Source: Gudongella sp. (lineage in GTDB: Bacteria; Bacillota; Clostridia; Tissierellales; Tissierellaceae). Taken from it: a stretch of DNA of 64,000 nt. The stretch lies in contig JANKMX010000001.1 in the NCBI GenBank assembly GCA_024649995.1, positions 1 to 64,000 on the forward strand. Reading direction: 5' to 3'. Shown here in pieces: positions 24,485-33,476 of the stretch. The position numbers and the translations under genes were made by a program. Below the pieces are notes generated by a model, which searched no databases, had not been told where the DNA came from, and was given only the letters and a program-made list of their open reading frames with translations. The first letter of the stretch is position 1. Each line of letters opens with the position of its first letter.

Positions 24485-25723
24485 ATGAATTTTGAACTGA
24501 TCGATGGAATTTCTACAATCAATGTCAATTCAGCTGTAACTTTGGCATTTGCTGCATCATTATTGCTTTTAGGTTATTTTGTTAAAAATAAGGTAACTCT
24601 TCTGGACAAATATTGTATTCCTGCACCAGTAATCGGGGGATTTATATTTATGTTTATTACTTGGGTAGGTCACCTTACTGGGTCATTTGCATTTAGCTTT
24701 GACAACATATTCCAAAATACATTTATGCTTGCCTTCTTTACAACTGTTGGTCTTGGAGCCAGCTACAAGCTTCTTGTAAAGGGAGGAAAACTACTTATTG
24801 TTTACTGGCTAATTGCCGGTGTTGTATCAATACTTCAGAATACTTTGGGGATAGGACTTTCCATGGTATTGAACTTGGAGGCACCATATGCGCTTTTGGC
24901 AAGTGCCATTTCCATGATAGGCGGTCACGGAGCAGCTCTTTCCTATGGTACTACATTTGGAGAGATGGGTTATGAGGCTGGACCACTTGTTGGAGCTGCG
25001 GCAGCGACATTCGGTCTTATATCTGCAGTTCTAATCGGTGGACCACTGGGTAGAAGGTTGATTGTAAAAAACAATCTTACCCCTGATGAAGATTCAATAT
25101 TTGATGCATCGGTTACTGATATCAACGTTGCTACAGGCGAAAAGCTAAGCTCACTTGATATTATGAAAAATGTATCTGTGATTTTTATATGCATGGCTTT
25201 TGGTACAATAATAGCTGGCTGGATCGGTAATCTGATCAATATGGGATTCCCTACATACGTAGGTGCGATGTTCGTAGCAGTAATTGTCAGAAACATAAAT
25301 GAAAAATTACATATGTACAGATTTGACTTTGGTTTGGTTGATGAAATCGGAAATGTTACCCTTAACATCTACTTGTCACTGGCTCTTATGACATTGAAGC
25401 TTTGGGAGCTGTCAGGACTGATTGGTGGAGTGTTTATTGTAGTTATGTCACAGGTACTGTTGGTTTCACTTCTGGCATACTTTGTAGTCTTTAGAATCCT
25501 TGGTAAGAACTATGATGCAGCTGTTATGTGTGCAGGTCTTTGTGGTCACGGTCTTGGAGCGACTCCTTCAGCGATAGTCAACATGACTGCAGTAAACGAA
25601 AAATATGGAATGAGTAGAAAGGCAATGATGATTGTTCCAATAGTAGGAGCTTTTCTAGTGGATGTCATCTACCAACCTCAGACAATATGGTTCATCAAGA
25701 CATTTGTTGAAAGTCTAGTTTAA
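24485..25723 (+). CDS. gltS: Sodium/glutamate symporter
   Basis: 412 residues, about 11-12 membrane segments, with GltS family features: the N-terminal half TLLDKYCIPAPVIGGFIF, the loop MIGGHGAALSYGTTFGEMGY, and the repeat-related C-terminal CAGLCGHGLGATPSAIVNM. It takes up glutamate with Na+. First gene behind the sigma-54 promoter, start after AAGGAGGA. A glutamate transporter next to formiminoglutamate enzymes suggests glutamate (or a close analogue) import or export during histidine or glutamate fermentation. Confidence 0.95.
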   Translation: MNFELIDGISTINVNSAVTLAFAASLLLLGYFVKNKVTLLDKYCIPAPVIGGFIFMFITWVGHLTGSFAFSFDNIFQNTFMLAFFTTVGLGASYKLLVKGGKLLIVYWLIAGVVSILQNTLGIGLSMVLNLEAPYALLASAISMIGGHGAALSYGTTFGEMGYEAGPLVGAAAATFGLISAVLIGGPLGRRLIVKNNLTPDEDSIFDASVTDINVATGEKLSSLDIMKNVSVIFICMAFGTIIAGWIGNLINMGFPTYVGAMFVAVIVRNINEKLHMYRFDFGLVDEIGNVTLNIYLSLALMTLKLWELSGLIGGVFIVVMSQVLLVSLLAYFVVFRILGKNYDAAVMCAGLCGHGLGATPSAIVNMTAVNEKYGMSRKAMMIVPIVGAFLVDVIYQPQTIWFIKTFVESLV

Positions 25724-25744
25724 AATTTATAGGAGGAGATAATT

Positions 25745-26644
25745 ATGAGAAAACTAATGGAATGTGTACCAAATTTTAGTGAAGGTAGAGATCAAGACAT
25801 AGTTGAAAAGATAATAGACGAAGTAAGAAAAATTGAAGGAATAACCATTCTTGATTATTCGTCAGACAAGGATCATAACAGAACTGTTCTTACAATGATC
25901 GGTTCACCAGAAAAGATTAAGGAAGCTGCAATAAACACTGCAAAAAAAGCTGCTGAATTAATCGATATGTCCAAGCATGAAGGAGCGCACCCCAGAATGG
26001 GAGCTACTGATGTAATACCATTTACTCCTGTTTCAAATGTTACAATTGAGGAGTGTAAGGAAGTGGCAAATGAAGTTGCTGCTGAGATTGGTGGTTGGGG
26101 AATTCCAGTTTACATGTATGAGGATTCAGCTACAAAACCTGAAAGACAAAACCTAGCCAAGGTAAGAAAAGGGCAATATGAAGGATTTTTTGACAAGATT
26201 AAGGAAGAAGAGTGGAAGCCAGATTTCGGGCCTCAGGAAATGAACGAAAAAAGCGGATGTACTGCAGTGGGCGCAAGGGTTCCTCTAGTTGCCTTTAACA
26301 TCAACCTTGATACTCCAGATGTGGAGATTGCAAATGCAATTGCCAAGAAGGTAAGACACATTGGCGGAGGCTTAAGATTTGTTAAGGGAATTGGTCTTAA
26401 GCTTGAGGAGAGAAATCAGACACAGGTATCAATGAATCTTGTAAACTATGAAAAAACATCGGTCTACCAGGCGTTTGAAATGGTAAAGATGGAAGCCAGA
26501 AGATATGGTGTTAAGGTAGTAGGTAGTGAGGTTATTGGAACAATTCCAATGAAATCTCTTCTTGATGTAGCAGAGTACTACCTACAGATTGAGAATTTCG
26601 GAATTGACCAAATTCTTGAAAAAAGATTGTTGGATGAACAATAG
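25745..26644 (+). CDS. ftcD: Glutamate formimidoyltransferase
   Basis: 299 residues matching the formiminotransferase domain: MECVPNFSEGRDQDIVEKII at the start, SSDKDHNRTVLTMIG, HEGAHPRMGATDVIPFTPV with the folate and catalytic histidines, and YMYEDSATKPERQNLAKVR. It moves the formimino group of N-formiminoglutamate to tetrahydrofolate, releasing glutamate. Separate from the cyclodeaminase gene that follows, unlike the fused eukaryotic protein. Start behind AGGAGGAG, 21 nt after gltS. Confidence 0.97.
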   Translation: MRKLMECVPNFSEGRDQDIVEKIIDEVRKIEGITILDYSSDKDHNRTVLTMIGSPEKIKEAAINTAKKAAELIDMSKHEGAHPRMGATDVIPFTPVSNVTIEECKEVANEVAAEIGGWGIPVYMYEDSATKPERQNLAKVRKGQYEGFFDKIKEEEWKPDFGPQEMNEKSGCTAVGARVPLVAFNINLDTPDVEIANAIAKKVRHIGGGLRFVKGIGLKLEERNQTQVSMNLVNYEKTSVYQAFEMVKMEARRYGVKVVGSEVIGTIPMKSLLDVAEYYLQIENFGIDQILEKRLLDEQ

Positions 26645-26669
26645 AAGTAATAGGGCTTAACGGCTTGGG

Positions 26670-26692
26670 GGCTCGCTTGATGCGGGCCTTTT
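26670..26692 (+). terminator. Weak hairpin/attenuator between ftcD and fchA
   Basis: Seven-bp stem GGCTCGC / GCGGGCC with one G-T pair, loop TTGAT, then TTTTG. Probably a partial terminator that lowers expression of downstream genes. Confidence 0.55.
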
Positions 26693-26736
26693 GATTAGAT
26701 TTAATGATAATAATACATACTATTAGGAGGTTTGGA

Positions 26737-27300
26737 ATGGATTACAAGGATATAATGGAATTAATGCTGGATACAGATGATGTTACAGTGGGTGGAGGAA
26801 GCGCATCTGCTTTATCAGGTGCCTTAGCTTGTGGATTAATAGGTATGGTATGCAAGCTTTCAACAAAGAAGGATTATGGGATTGCCCCAGAGAGACAATT
26901 GGAAATCGCTAAAGAGCTGGAAGAAATAAGAAATGAATTATTGTCAGGTATTGTTGAGGATGCAAATGCCTATGGTGTAATAATTGATGCTTATAAGTTG
27001 CCCAAGGGAACCGATGAAGAAAAGGAAGCCAGAAAGCAGGCAATTGCAAATGCAGGAATTGTTGGGGCAACAGCTCCAATGAAAAATGCAAAGCTTTGTA
27101 GAAGGGTATATGAAATCGGTCTTGAGCTGGACGGGAAAACTAATCCAAACTGCCATTCGGACCTGGTTATCGGCTACGAGCTGGCAAAGGATGGAGCCAA
27201 TGGCTGTGTTATGAACATTGAAGCTAATCTTCCGCTAGTAAAGGATGAAGCTAAAATTAAGGAATTCAACAATGCCATAAGGGATCTCAAGGTTGATTAA
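26737..27300 (+). CDS. fchA: Formiminotetrahydrofolate cyclodeaminase
   Basis: 187 residues, all-helical cyclodeaminase family: VTVGGGSASALSGALACGLIGMV at the N-terminus (signature GGGSASALSGALA), DANAYGVIIDAYKLPKGTDEEK in the middle, and NCHSDLVIGYELAKDGANGC near the end. It converts 5-formimino-THF to methenyl-THF and ammonia, completing the FtcD reaction. The ATG at 26737 follows AGGAGG; the longer upstream frame (26704) is not supported. Confidence 0.95.
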   Translation: MDYKDIMELMLDTDDVTVGGGSASALSGALACGLIGMVCKLSTKKDYGIAPERQLEIAKELEEIRNELLSGIVEDANAYGVIIDAYKLPKGTDEEKEARKQAIANAGIVGATAPMKNAKLCRRVYEIGLELDGKTNPNCHSDLVIGYELAKDGANGCVMNIEANLPLVKDEAKIKEFNNAIRDLKVD

Positions 27301-27359
27301 TTGGGTATAGAATAATCAGCTACAGATAAGACTACATTAATAGGACCAAGGTGATCAAA

Positions 27360-27938
27360 GTGAAAGAAAAGATTATAACTAAAGAAGACTTTGTAACAAC
27401 AAAATGGGCTGAAGGAGAAACAACCCAGTTGGCCATCTATACGGAGGATGCAGATTTTGCAGACAGGGATTTTCTATGGAGAATTTCATCGGCAACCTTC
27501 ACAGGTAGGGAATCAACCTTTTCAGATTTCAGTGGATATCAGAGATACCTTCTTCCACTTGAGGGAGAGCTTTTCGTATCCCACAAGGGGTTATATTCCA
27601 GGGAACTGAAAAAGTATGAGGTTGAATACTTTGATGGTGGCTGGGAGACAAGCTCAAAAAACTCACTGGATTGCAGGGACTACAACTTTATTGTAAAGAG
27701 TGGATATCCCGCCAAGCTACAGATCCTTGGTGAAGGTGATAAATATGACTTGAAACCATCGACCATGGTAACATTGTTTTCCACAGAGAATTTTGTTGTT
27801 GAGCTTGGAATGGAGAGGGAGAAGCGTGAAATTGATGGATTCTCACTCTATATTCTGGACATCGATCTGGAAACGGACATCAGACTAACCAGTGCTTCTG
27901 ACCCAGTTATCATAACTGAGTTTGCTGCTGATAAATAA
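27360..27938 (+). CDS. hutD: HutD family protein
   Basis: About 192 residues of the HutD family (cupin-like fold): TTKWAEGETTQLAIYTEDADF, FLWRISSATFTGRESTFSDFSGYQRYLLPLEGEL (core GYQRYLLPLEGEL), and CRDYNFIVKSG. HutD occurs in histidine-utilisation operons and is proposed to limit hut expression or bind formiminoglutamate. No hutH, hutU or hutI is in the window. Two in-frame GTG starts exist (27351, 27360); 27360 is better spaced from AAGGTG. Confidence 0.88.
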   Translation: MKEKIITKEDFVTTKWAEGETTQLAIYTEDADFADRDFLWRISSATFTGRESTFSDFSGYQRYLLPLEGELFVSHKGLYSRELKKYEVEYFDGGWETSSKNSLDCRDYNFIVKSGYPAKLQILGEGDKYDLKPSTMVTLFSTENFVVELGMEREKREIDGFSLYILDIDLETDIRLTSASDPVIITEFAADK

Positions 27939-28033
27939 ATTCCAAATAAATGATCAGTTCTGAGAATTTTAGTTTGATAAGGGTATTAGATTACTGCAGG
28001 ATAGTACTTTGTTAAGAGTTGGAGGTGTCTTAA

Positions 28034-28504
28034 ATGCCAAGGATGACAGATATGATTCTGGTTGATGCAAACACTCAGCCGGCCTTGGTTATCCGAGAGA
28101 CGACATCAATTGACAGGCTCCCAAAGGTGATTGGAGATAGCTACGGAAAGCTGGAGGCTTATATGGAGGAGATGGGGGTTTTACCTTCGGGTGTTCCCTT
28201 CATTGCCTATCATAATATGGATATGCAGAATCTGGAGGTTGAAATCGGATTTCCGCTGAAGGATCTACTGCCTGAAAAGAATGAACTGAAGCTTGGAAGC
28301 ATTCCAGGCGGATTAAGGATATTCTGCATGTACAGGGGAGCCTATGACAAGATGGAGGAAACCTACGGAGAGATGTCCCGGTGGATTGGGGAGAATGGAT
28401 TTGTACCAGCGGGACCAGTGTATGAGGAGTATTACAATGATCCAGGATTCCCAGAGGATCAGCTTCTGACAAGGATTGTAATGCTTATAGAGAAAAAGGA
28501 ATAG
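28034..28504 (+). CDS. GyrI-like / effector-binding domain protein
   Basis: 156 residues resembling a stand-alone AraC effector-binding (GyrI-like) domain: QPALVIRETTSIDRLPKVIGDSYGKLEAYM, VPFIAYHNMD, EVEIGFPL, GLRIFCMYRGAYDKMEETYGEM and VYEEYYNDPG form the usual alternating strand/helix pattern. It lacks a DNA-binding domain, so it probably binds or hydrolyses small hydrophobic or cationic compounds. Preceded by GGAGGTG and followed by a terminator; monocistronic or the end of the gltS operon (no terminator lies between hutD and this gene). Confidence 0.85.
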   Translation: MPRMTDMILVDANTQPALVIRETTSIDRLPKVIGDSYGKLEAYMEEMGVLPSGVPFIAYHNMDMQNLEVEIGFPLKDLLPEKNELKLGSIPGGLRIFCMYRGAYDKMEETYGEMSRWIGENGFVPAGPVYEEYYNDPGFPEDQLLTRIVMLIEKKE

Positions 28505-28516
28505 AATCAAATGAGA

Positions 28517-28555
28517 AGGCTGCAGGATGATAATTTCTGCAGCCTGAATTTTTTT
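28517..28555 (+). terminator. Rho-independent terminator
   Basis: Nine-bp perfect stem AGGCTGCAG / CTGCAGCCT, then GAATTTTTTT. Confidence 0.92.
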
Positions 28556-28675
28556 GCAATAAAACCAGTTAAAAAGGAAAAATATTTCATTATCTATTGC
28601 CTTTTAAAGTACTATGGTGTAATTGGAAAAATGGATAAAGCTCATACTGATTTAAAAAAGGAAAGGGGAGATGTG

Positions 28676-29860
28676 ATGAGTACTGAAAAGATCAAGGAGC
28701 TTGCTGAAAAATATTACCCTGAGGTTGTGGAACTGAGGCATTATTTCCATATGTACCCTGAATTGGCATTTGAGGAGGTCAAGACTGCTGCCAAGGTTGC
28801 TGAGACACTGGAGAGGCTTGGAATTGAAGTCCAGACAGGAGTTGCGAAAACAGGTGTCGTCGGACTTATAAGGGGCGGCAAGCCTGGCAAGACAGTGCTC
28901 CTTAGGGCAGATATGGATGCCTTGAAGGTTCAGGAGACAGCAGATGTTCCCTACAAGTCAAAGGTTCCCGGAGTCATGCACTCTTGTGGACACGATGGGC
29001 ATACTGCCGGACTCTTGGGCGCGGCAATGGTACTTAATGATATGAAGGAAGAACTACCCGGGAATGTAAAGCTTGTCTTTCAACCTGCTGAAGAGGAGGA
29101 TGGGGGAGCCCTTCCCATGATTGAGGAGGGCGTTATGGAAAATCCCAAGGTTGACGCGGCCTTTGGATGTCACCTTTGGGGAAATCTTTTGGAGGGGAAG
29201 CTCCAGTTCAAGAAGGGATCCCTTATGGCATCCCCTGATGCATTTGACATTACAATCATAGGCAAGGGAGGACATGCAGCAATGCCCCACCTCTCAATTG
29301 ACCCGGTAGTGATGGCTGCCCAGGTTATCGACCAGACCCAGGCAGTGGTTTCAAGAAGGAAAAGTCCCCTTGCTCCCGCTGTTGTTTCCTTTACAATGGT
29401 TCATGGCGGGGATGCCTACAATGTAATTCCCAATGAGGTCAAGCTGGCCGGTACAATCAGGACCATTGACCACCAGACCAGAAAATGGATCCCAGAGGCC
29501 ATGGAGGCTGTGGTCAAGGGGGTTACAGAGGCTGGTGGAGGAAGCTATGAGTTTTCAGTCAAGAAGAGGTTCCCGCCACTTATAAATGATGATGAAATGA
29601 CTGATGTAGCCATTGATTCCGCTGAAAAGATTGTGGGCAGGGATAATATCACGGTTTCCAAGGAGCCCAACATGGGAGGCGAGGATTTTGCATACTTCGC
29701 ACAGGAAGTGCCATCCTGCTACTTCTTTGTGGGAATAGCAAAGAGCGAAGACGAGCCGGTAAGTCACCACCATCCGGAGTTCCAGTGGAATGACAGGAAC
29801 ATGATCCTATCCATGGAAGCCCTGGCTCAAGTGGCGGTTGATTATTTGAATAGGGATTAA
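28676..29860 (+). CDS. M20 family amidohydrolase (aminoacylase / aminobenzoyl-glutamate hydrolase type)
   Basis: 394 residues of the M20D peptidase family: LRHYFHMYPELAFEE, LLRADMDALKVQE, the metal cysteine and histidine motif HSCGHDGHTA, FQPAEEEDGGA, the dimerisation domain GKGGHAAMPHLSIDPV, and MGGEDFAYFAQEVP near the end. It hydrolyses N-acyl amino acids or related amides. It pairs with an AbgT-type transporter 16 nt downstream, as in p-aminobenzoyl-glutamate utilisation, so folate breakdown products are plausible substrates. The frame is open from 28511, but the ATG at 28676 has AAAGGGGAG 6 nt upstream. Confidence 0.93.
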   Translation: MSTEKIKELAEKYYPEVVELRHYFHMYPELAFEEVKTAAKVAETLERLGIEVQTGVAKTGVVGLIRGGKPGKTVLLRADMDALKVQETADVPYKSKVPGVMHSCGHDGHTAGLLGAAMVLNDMKEELPGNVKLVFQPAEEEDGGALPMIEEGVMENPKVDAAFGCHLWGNLLEGKLQFKKGSLMASPDAFDITIIGKGGHAAMPHLSIDPVVMAAQVIDQTQAVVSRRKSPLAPAVVSFTMVHGGDAYNVIPNEVKLAGTIRTIDHQTRKWIPEAMEAVVKGVTEAGGGSYEFSVKKRFPPLINDDEMTDVAIDSAEKIVGRDNITVSKEPNMGGEDFAYFAQEVPSCYFFVGIAKSEDEPVSHHHPEFQWNDRNMILSMEALAQVAVDYLNRD

Positions 29861-29876
29861 TTAAGGGGGTTAATTA

Positions 29877-31421
29877 ATGGAAAAAGAGATTAAAAAGACC
29901 AGTCTCATTGAAAGGGTTCTGGATAAGATTGAGAAGGCTGGAAACGCCCTTCCCGACCCTGTAACAATATTCTTTATAATAAGTGTAGCAGTACTACTTA
30001 TTTCGTGGATTGCATCCCGTGCAGGTGTCTCTGTTGTACACCCTTCAACCCAGGAAACAGTTCATGTTGTGAATCTTATTACAAAAGAGGGACTACAGAG
30101 GGTGTTTATGAATGTGGTTGGAAACTTCCAAGGCTATCCACCACTAGGTCTTGTTTTGGTCGTTATGCTTGGTGCAGGAGTTGCTGAAAAATCAGGCTTG
30201 ATTGGCGCAGCCATGAGACACTCCATCAAGAAGATACCGCCAAGTATGGTATCTGTTGCAATAATAGCAATTGGTGTTATAGCAAACGCATTTGGCGATG
30301 CCGGACTTATCGTTCTTCCTCCTCTTGCAGGTCTTGTGTTCCTTATGATTGGGAGACATCCACTCATTGGTATGTTTGCAGCCTATGCGGGGGTGGCAGG
30401 AGGTTTTGCAGCCAATATCATGGTTAACATGTCCGATGTTCTGGCAGCAAGCTTTACTATCCCAGCAGCACAGGTAATAGACCCAAGCTATCAGGGAACT
30501 CCTGCAATGAATCTATACTTTATAATGGCCTCAGTGCCAATGCTGGTTGTCTTGGGAGCCCTGGTTACTGAGAAGGTTGTTGCTCCAAGATTTCCTTCCT
30601 ATGAGCCCACTGAGGAGCTTGCCATGGAGATGGAGGTTGAGGAGAATGAAAAGGAGCCAAAGGGTCTGAAATGGGCAGGGATATCATTTCTTGCAATGCT
30701 TCTTGCAATAGTTCTTTTAAGTATAGGTGAGAATGCATTCATGGCAGATCCGACAACTGGTTCCATACTTGCCTATGCATCACCCCTTATGCAGGGAATT
30801 GTTCCATTGATTACTGTAATATTTTTTGTTCCTGGCATTGTATATGGAAAAATCACCGGATCCATCAAGAATGACAAGGAAGCTGCAAAGATGATGGGAG
30901 AATCAATGAGGGACATGGGACCATACATAGTCCTTGCCTTTGTGGCATCTCAGTTCCTTGCCTACTTCAACTGGAGCAACCTGGGAATTGTACTTTCAGT
31001 CAAGGGAGCGGAATCTCTTAAGGCAGCAGGTCTTACAGGAATCGGACTTATCGTTGGTTTTATTGTGATCTCGTCCCTGATAAACATTTTTGTCGGAAGT
31101 GCATCTGCTAAATGGGCCATCATGGCACCAATATTTGTGCCAATGTTCATGCTTCTTGAGTTTGATCCGGCACTATCACAGATGGCATACAGGATAGGTG
31201 ACTCAATAACAAATCCACTAACACCTCTGCTACCATACTTTCCAATCCTTCTTGCATTTGCCAAGAAGTATGACAAGAATGTGGGAATGGGGACCATGAT
31301 TTCTAACATGCTTCCTTACTCTGTGGTGTTTTTCGTAATGTGGACCGTACTTTTGATCATTTTCATGCTATTCAACATTCCACTTGGACCAGGTGGGGGA
31401 ATATACTATACAATTCCATAG
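29877..31421 (+). CDS. abgT: AbgT family transporter
   Basis: 514 residues with about 11-13 membrane segments and AbgT landmarks: KIEKAGNALPDPVTIFFII near the start, GVIANAFGDAGLIVLPPLAG, VGSASAKWAIMAPIFVPMF, and DSITNPLTPLLPYFPILLAFA near the end. The family imports p-aminobenzoyl-glutamate in E. coli, and some members export sulfonamides. Co-transcribed with the M20 amidohydrolase. Start after AAGGGGGT. Confidence 0.93.
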   Translation: MEKEIKKTSLIERVLDKIEKAGNALPDPVTIFFIISVAVLLISWIASRAGVSVVHPSTQETVHVVNLITKEGLQRVFMNVVGNFQGYPPLGLVLVVMLGAGVAEKSGLIGAAMRHSIKKIPPSMVSVAIIAIGVIANAFGDAGLIVLPPLAGLVFLMIGRHPLIGMFAAYAGVAGGFAANIMVNMSDVLAASFTIPAAQVIDPSYQGTPAMNLYFIMASVPMLVVLGALVTEKVVAPRFPSYEPTEELAMEMEVEENEKEPKGLKWAGISFLAMLLAIVLLSIGENAFMADPTTGSILAYASPLMQGIVPLITVIFFVPGIVYGKITGSIKNDKEAAKMMGESMRDMGPYIVLAFVASQFLAYFNWSNLGIVLSVKGAESLKAAGLTGIGLIVGFIVISSLINIFVGSASAKWAIMAPIFVPMFMLLEFDPALSQMAYRIGDSITNPLTPLLPYFPILLAFAKKYDKNVGMGTMISNMLPYSVVFFVMWTVLLIIFMLFNIPLGPGGGIYYTIP

Positions 31422-31424
31422 GAA

Positions 31425-31466
31425 CAAAAAATCCGTACCTTCCAGCTGTTGAAGGTACGGTTTTTC
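31425..31466. terminator. Bidirectional terminator between abgT and the pterin dehydratase gene
   Basis: Stem AAAAATCCGTACCTTC / GAAGGTACGGTTTTT around an 8-nt loop; A run on the left and T run on the right serve both convergent genes. Confidence 0.92.
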
Positions 31467-31467
31467 T

Positions 31468-31794
31468 TTAAAGCTTGTCTATTTTTGCTGCAAGGATAAA
31501 GTCATTCTCGTGAAGTCCCTTGATCTTGTGGGTCATAAGCTTAACCTTAAGCTTGCCCCAGGATACAGTAAGGGTAGGGTGATGGCCCTCCTCCTCTGCA
31601 AGCTCTGCAATCCTGTTTGCAAAGTTCATTGCTCCCATGAAGTCGTCGAACTTGAAGGTTTTCTGGATGGACTTGTCATCCTCGCTGCTCCAGTCTTCCT
31701 CAAGGTCCTTAAGCATGTTCTTTATCTCCTCTGGCTGAAGGGGAATTGCTCCAACTTCACAGGGGGTACATTTTTTATTTGAAAGATCGCTCAA
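31468..31794 (-). CDS. phhB: 4a-hydroxytetrahydrobiopterin dehydratase (PCD/DCoH)
   Basis: 108 residues with the PCD motif EEEGHHPTLTVSWGKLKV and the following TH-KGLHENDF. The histidines are the catalytic residues. It dehydrates 4a-hydroxytetrahydropterin; in bacteria without aromatic amino acid hydroxylases it often serves molybdopterin or other pterin maintenance. The open frame begins with a GTG at 31803 that overlaps AAAGGAGG, so the TTG at 31794, 8 nt after the ribosome binding site, is chosen (MSDLSNKKC). Confidence 0.92.
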   Translation of the reverse strand: MSDLSNKKCTPCEVGAIPLQPEEIKNMLKDLEEDWSSEDDKSIQKTFKFDDFMGAMNFANRIAELAEEEGHHPTLTVSWGKLKVKLMTHKIKGLHENDFILAAKIDKL

Positions 31795-31938
31795 ACTGAA
31801 CACCTCCTTTGTCCTCTAAACCATACTTACCCAGAAATGGTCTGAATTATTGAAATAGTGTTCATTTACTCTGCCAATTAGGCTCACCCTTGTGATATAA
31901 TCTACTTAATTGAGTAATAATTGAGAGGAGATGGCTTG

Positions 31939-32442
31939 ATGGATAGAATAGAAACGAGAATAGAAGATGTTACACTGAGATTGGCAAAGGAAGAGGACCT
32001 TTCCTTGATACTTAGGTTCATTAAGGAGCTGGCTGACTACGAGAAGCTGCTTCACGAGGTTATTGCCACTGAGGAGATATTGAGGGAGAGCCTTTTTGTA
32101 AGGAAAGCTGCTGAGGTTGTCATTGCAGAATACAAGGATGAGCCTGTGGGCTTTGCCCTTTTTTTCCATAATTTCTCAACCTTCCTTGGAAGACCGGGAC
32201 TCTATCTTGAGGATTTATACGTCAGACCTGAGATGAGGGGAAAAGGCATAGGAAAGCTACTCCTTTCATACCTTGCAAAGCTTGCCCTTGATAGGGGCTG
32301 TGGCCGATTTGAGTGGTGGTGCCTGGACTGGAACAAATCATCCATAGACTTTTACAAGAGCATCGGAGCCATTCCAATGGACGAGTGGACGGTATACAGA
32401 GTCTGCGACAAGGCCCTTGAGGACCTGGCAGAGGAATTTTAG
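31939..32442 (+). CDS. GNAT family N-acetyltransferase
   Basis: 167 residues. TLRLAKEEDLSLILRFIKELADYEK at the start (AKEEDLSLILRFIKEL is the typical first strand/helix), LEDLYVRPEMRGKGIGKLL is the acetyl-CoA binding motif A, and GCGRFEWWCLDWNKSSIDFYKSIGA closes the domain (WNKSSIDFYKSIGA is motif B). This pattern is close to diamine/thialysine acetyltransferase-like proteins. The ATG at 31939 follows GAGAGGAG. Substrate not known. Confidence 0.92.
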   Translation: MDRIETRIEDVTLRLAKEEDLSLILRFIKELADYEKLLHEVIATEEILRESLFVRKAAEVVIAEYKDEPVGFALFFHNFSTFLGRPGLYLEDLYVRPEMRGKGIGKLLLSYLAKLALDRGCGRFEWWCLDWNKSSIDFYKSIGAIPMDEWTVYRVCDKALEDLAEEF

Positions 32443-32457
32443 CAGGGAGGAGAAGAA

Positions 32458-33063
32458 TTGAGACTATATATAACAAGACACGGACAGACCCAGTGGAACA
32501 CCGAGGGTAGGCTTCAGGGCTGGATGAATTCACCCTTGACACCAAGAGGGTTGAAGGGGGCAGAACAGCTTAGGGACGAATTGAAGGGCATTGATTTTGA
32601 CGCCATTTTCACCAGCGACCAGTACAGGGCGGTTAAGACCGCGGAGATTGTAGCTGGAGATAGAGATATTGAGATAAACAAGATCATGGAGTTCAGGGAG
32701 ATTGGCTTTGGACAGTGGGAAGGAATGAAGCTTGTGGACATCAAGAAGAAGTATGCCAGGGAGTTTGACAACTACATGAACAAGCCTATGGAGTATAAAT
32801 CCTACGGCGGAGAATCCATTGACCAGCTCTTTGAAAGGGTAGAAAAGGGACTTCAGATTGTTGTTGATTCAGGTTTTGAAAATGCTCTGATTGTAGCCCA
32901 CGGTGTAACCATAAAGGCCTTGGTTACAGTACTTAAGGGATTGCCAAGGGCTTCAATCTCAAAGCTTCCAGTCTTTCCTGGGACATCACTGAGCATCTTT
33001 CATAGGATCGGAGAGGTCTGGGAAGTGGAGCTTGAAGGTGACACATCGCATTTCGGAAATTGA
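32458..33063 (+). CDS. Histidine phosphatase (phosphoglycerate mutase-like) family protein
   Basis: 201 residues. The phospho-histidine motif LYITRHGQTQWNTEGRLQGW begins at residue 3, with AIFTSDQYRAVKTAEIV, FREIGFGQWEGM and the second histidine in ALIVAHGVTIKAL. Members include alpha-ribazole phosphatase and broad sugar phosphatases. TTG start 5 nt behind GGGAGGAG. 15 nt after the acetyltransferase. Confidence 0.92.
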   Translation: MRLYITRHGQTQWNTEGRLQGWMNSPLTPRGLKGAEQLRDELKGIDFDAIFTSDQYRAVKTAEIVAGDRDIEINKIMEFREIGFGQWEGMKLVDIKKKYAREFDNYMNKPMEYKSYGGESIDQLFERVEKGLQIVVDSGFENALIVAHGVTIKALVTVLKGLPRASISKLPVFPGTSLSIFHRIGEVWEVELEGDTSHFGN

Positions 33064-33080
33064 TGTAAGGGGGTAACAAT

Positions 33081-33476
33081 ATGGATGCTTTCAATATAAT
33101 CAGTATGGTTTTCTTTCTGTTTCCCTTCCTTTTTTTCGTATTTTTTGTGGTAGTGGTTATTAGGATAATCAAGAGTTTTTCCCATTTGAATACAAGCACA
33201 AGGCAGCCTACCCTGAACGTAAATGCAAGGGTGGTAGGTAAGAGGGAAGACTACAGAAGATTTTCCAAAGGAAACAGAAGCCATCCGCTGGATACAGGAC
33301 GATCCATATATTTTGTAACCTTTGAATTTGACAGCGGAGACAGGCTGGAGTTTCGGGTAAGCAGGGAGGAATATGAGCTGATGTATGAAGGTGACGAAGG
33401 TATCCTCGTGTTTCAAGGGATTATTTTTCACAGCTTTGACAGATATAGCGATTATAACGGAAGGGATGGAAGGTAA
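33081..33476 (+). CDS. DUF2500-like membrane protein
   Basis: 131 residues: a single N-terminal membrane helix (about 7-28, Phe/Val rich) followed by a soluble beta-rich domain with VNARVVGKREDY, YFVTFEFDSGDRLEFRVSREEYELM (core FVTFEFDSGDRLEF) and GDEGILVFQG, the DUF2500 pattern. Function unknown. The stop overlaps the signal peptidase start (TAATG), so translation is coupled. Confidence 0.85.
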   Translation: MDAFNIISMVFFLFPFLFFVFFVVVVIRIIKSFSHLNTSTRQPTLNVNARVVGKREDYRRFSKGNRSHPLDTGRSIYFVTFEFDSGDRLEFRVSREEYELMYEGDEGILVFQGIIFHSFDRYSDYNGRDGR

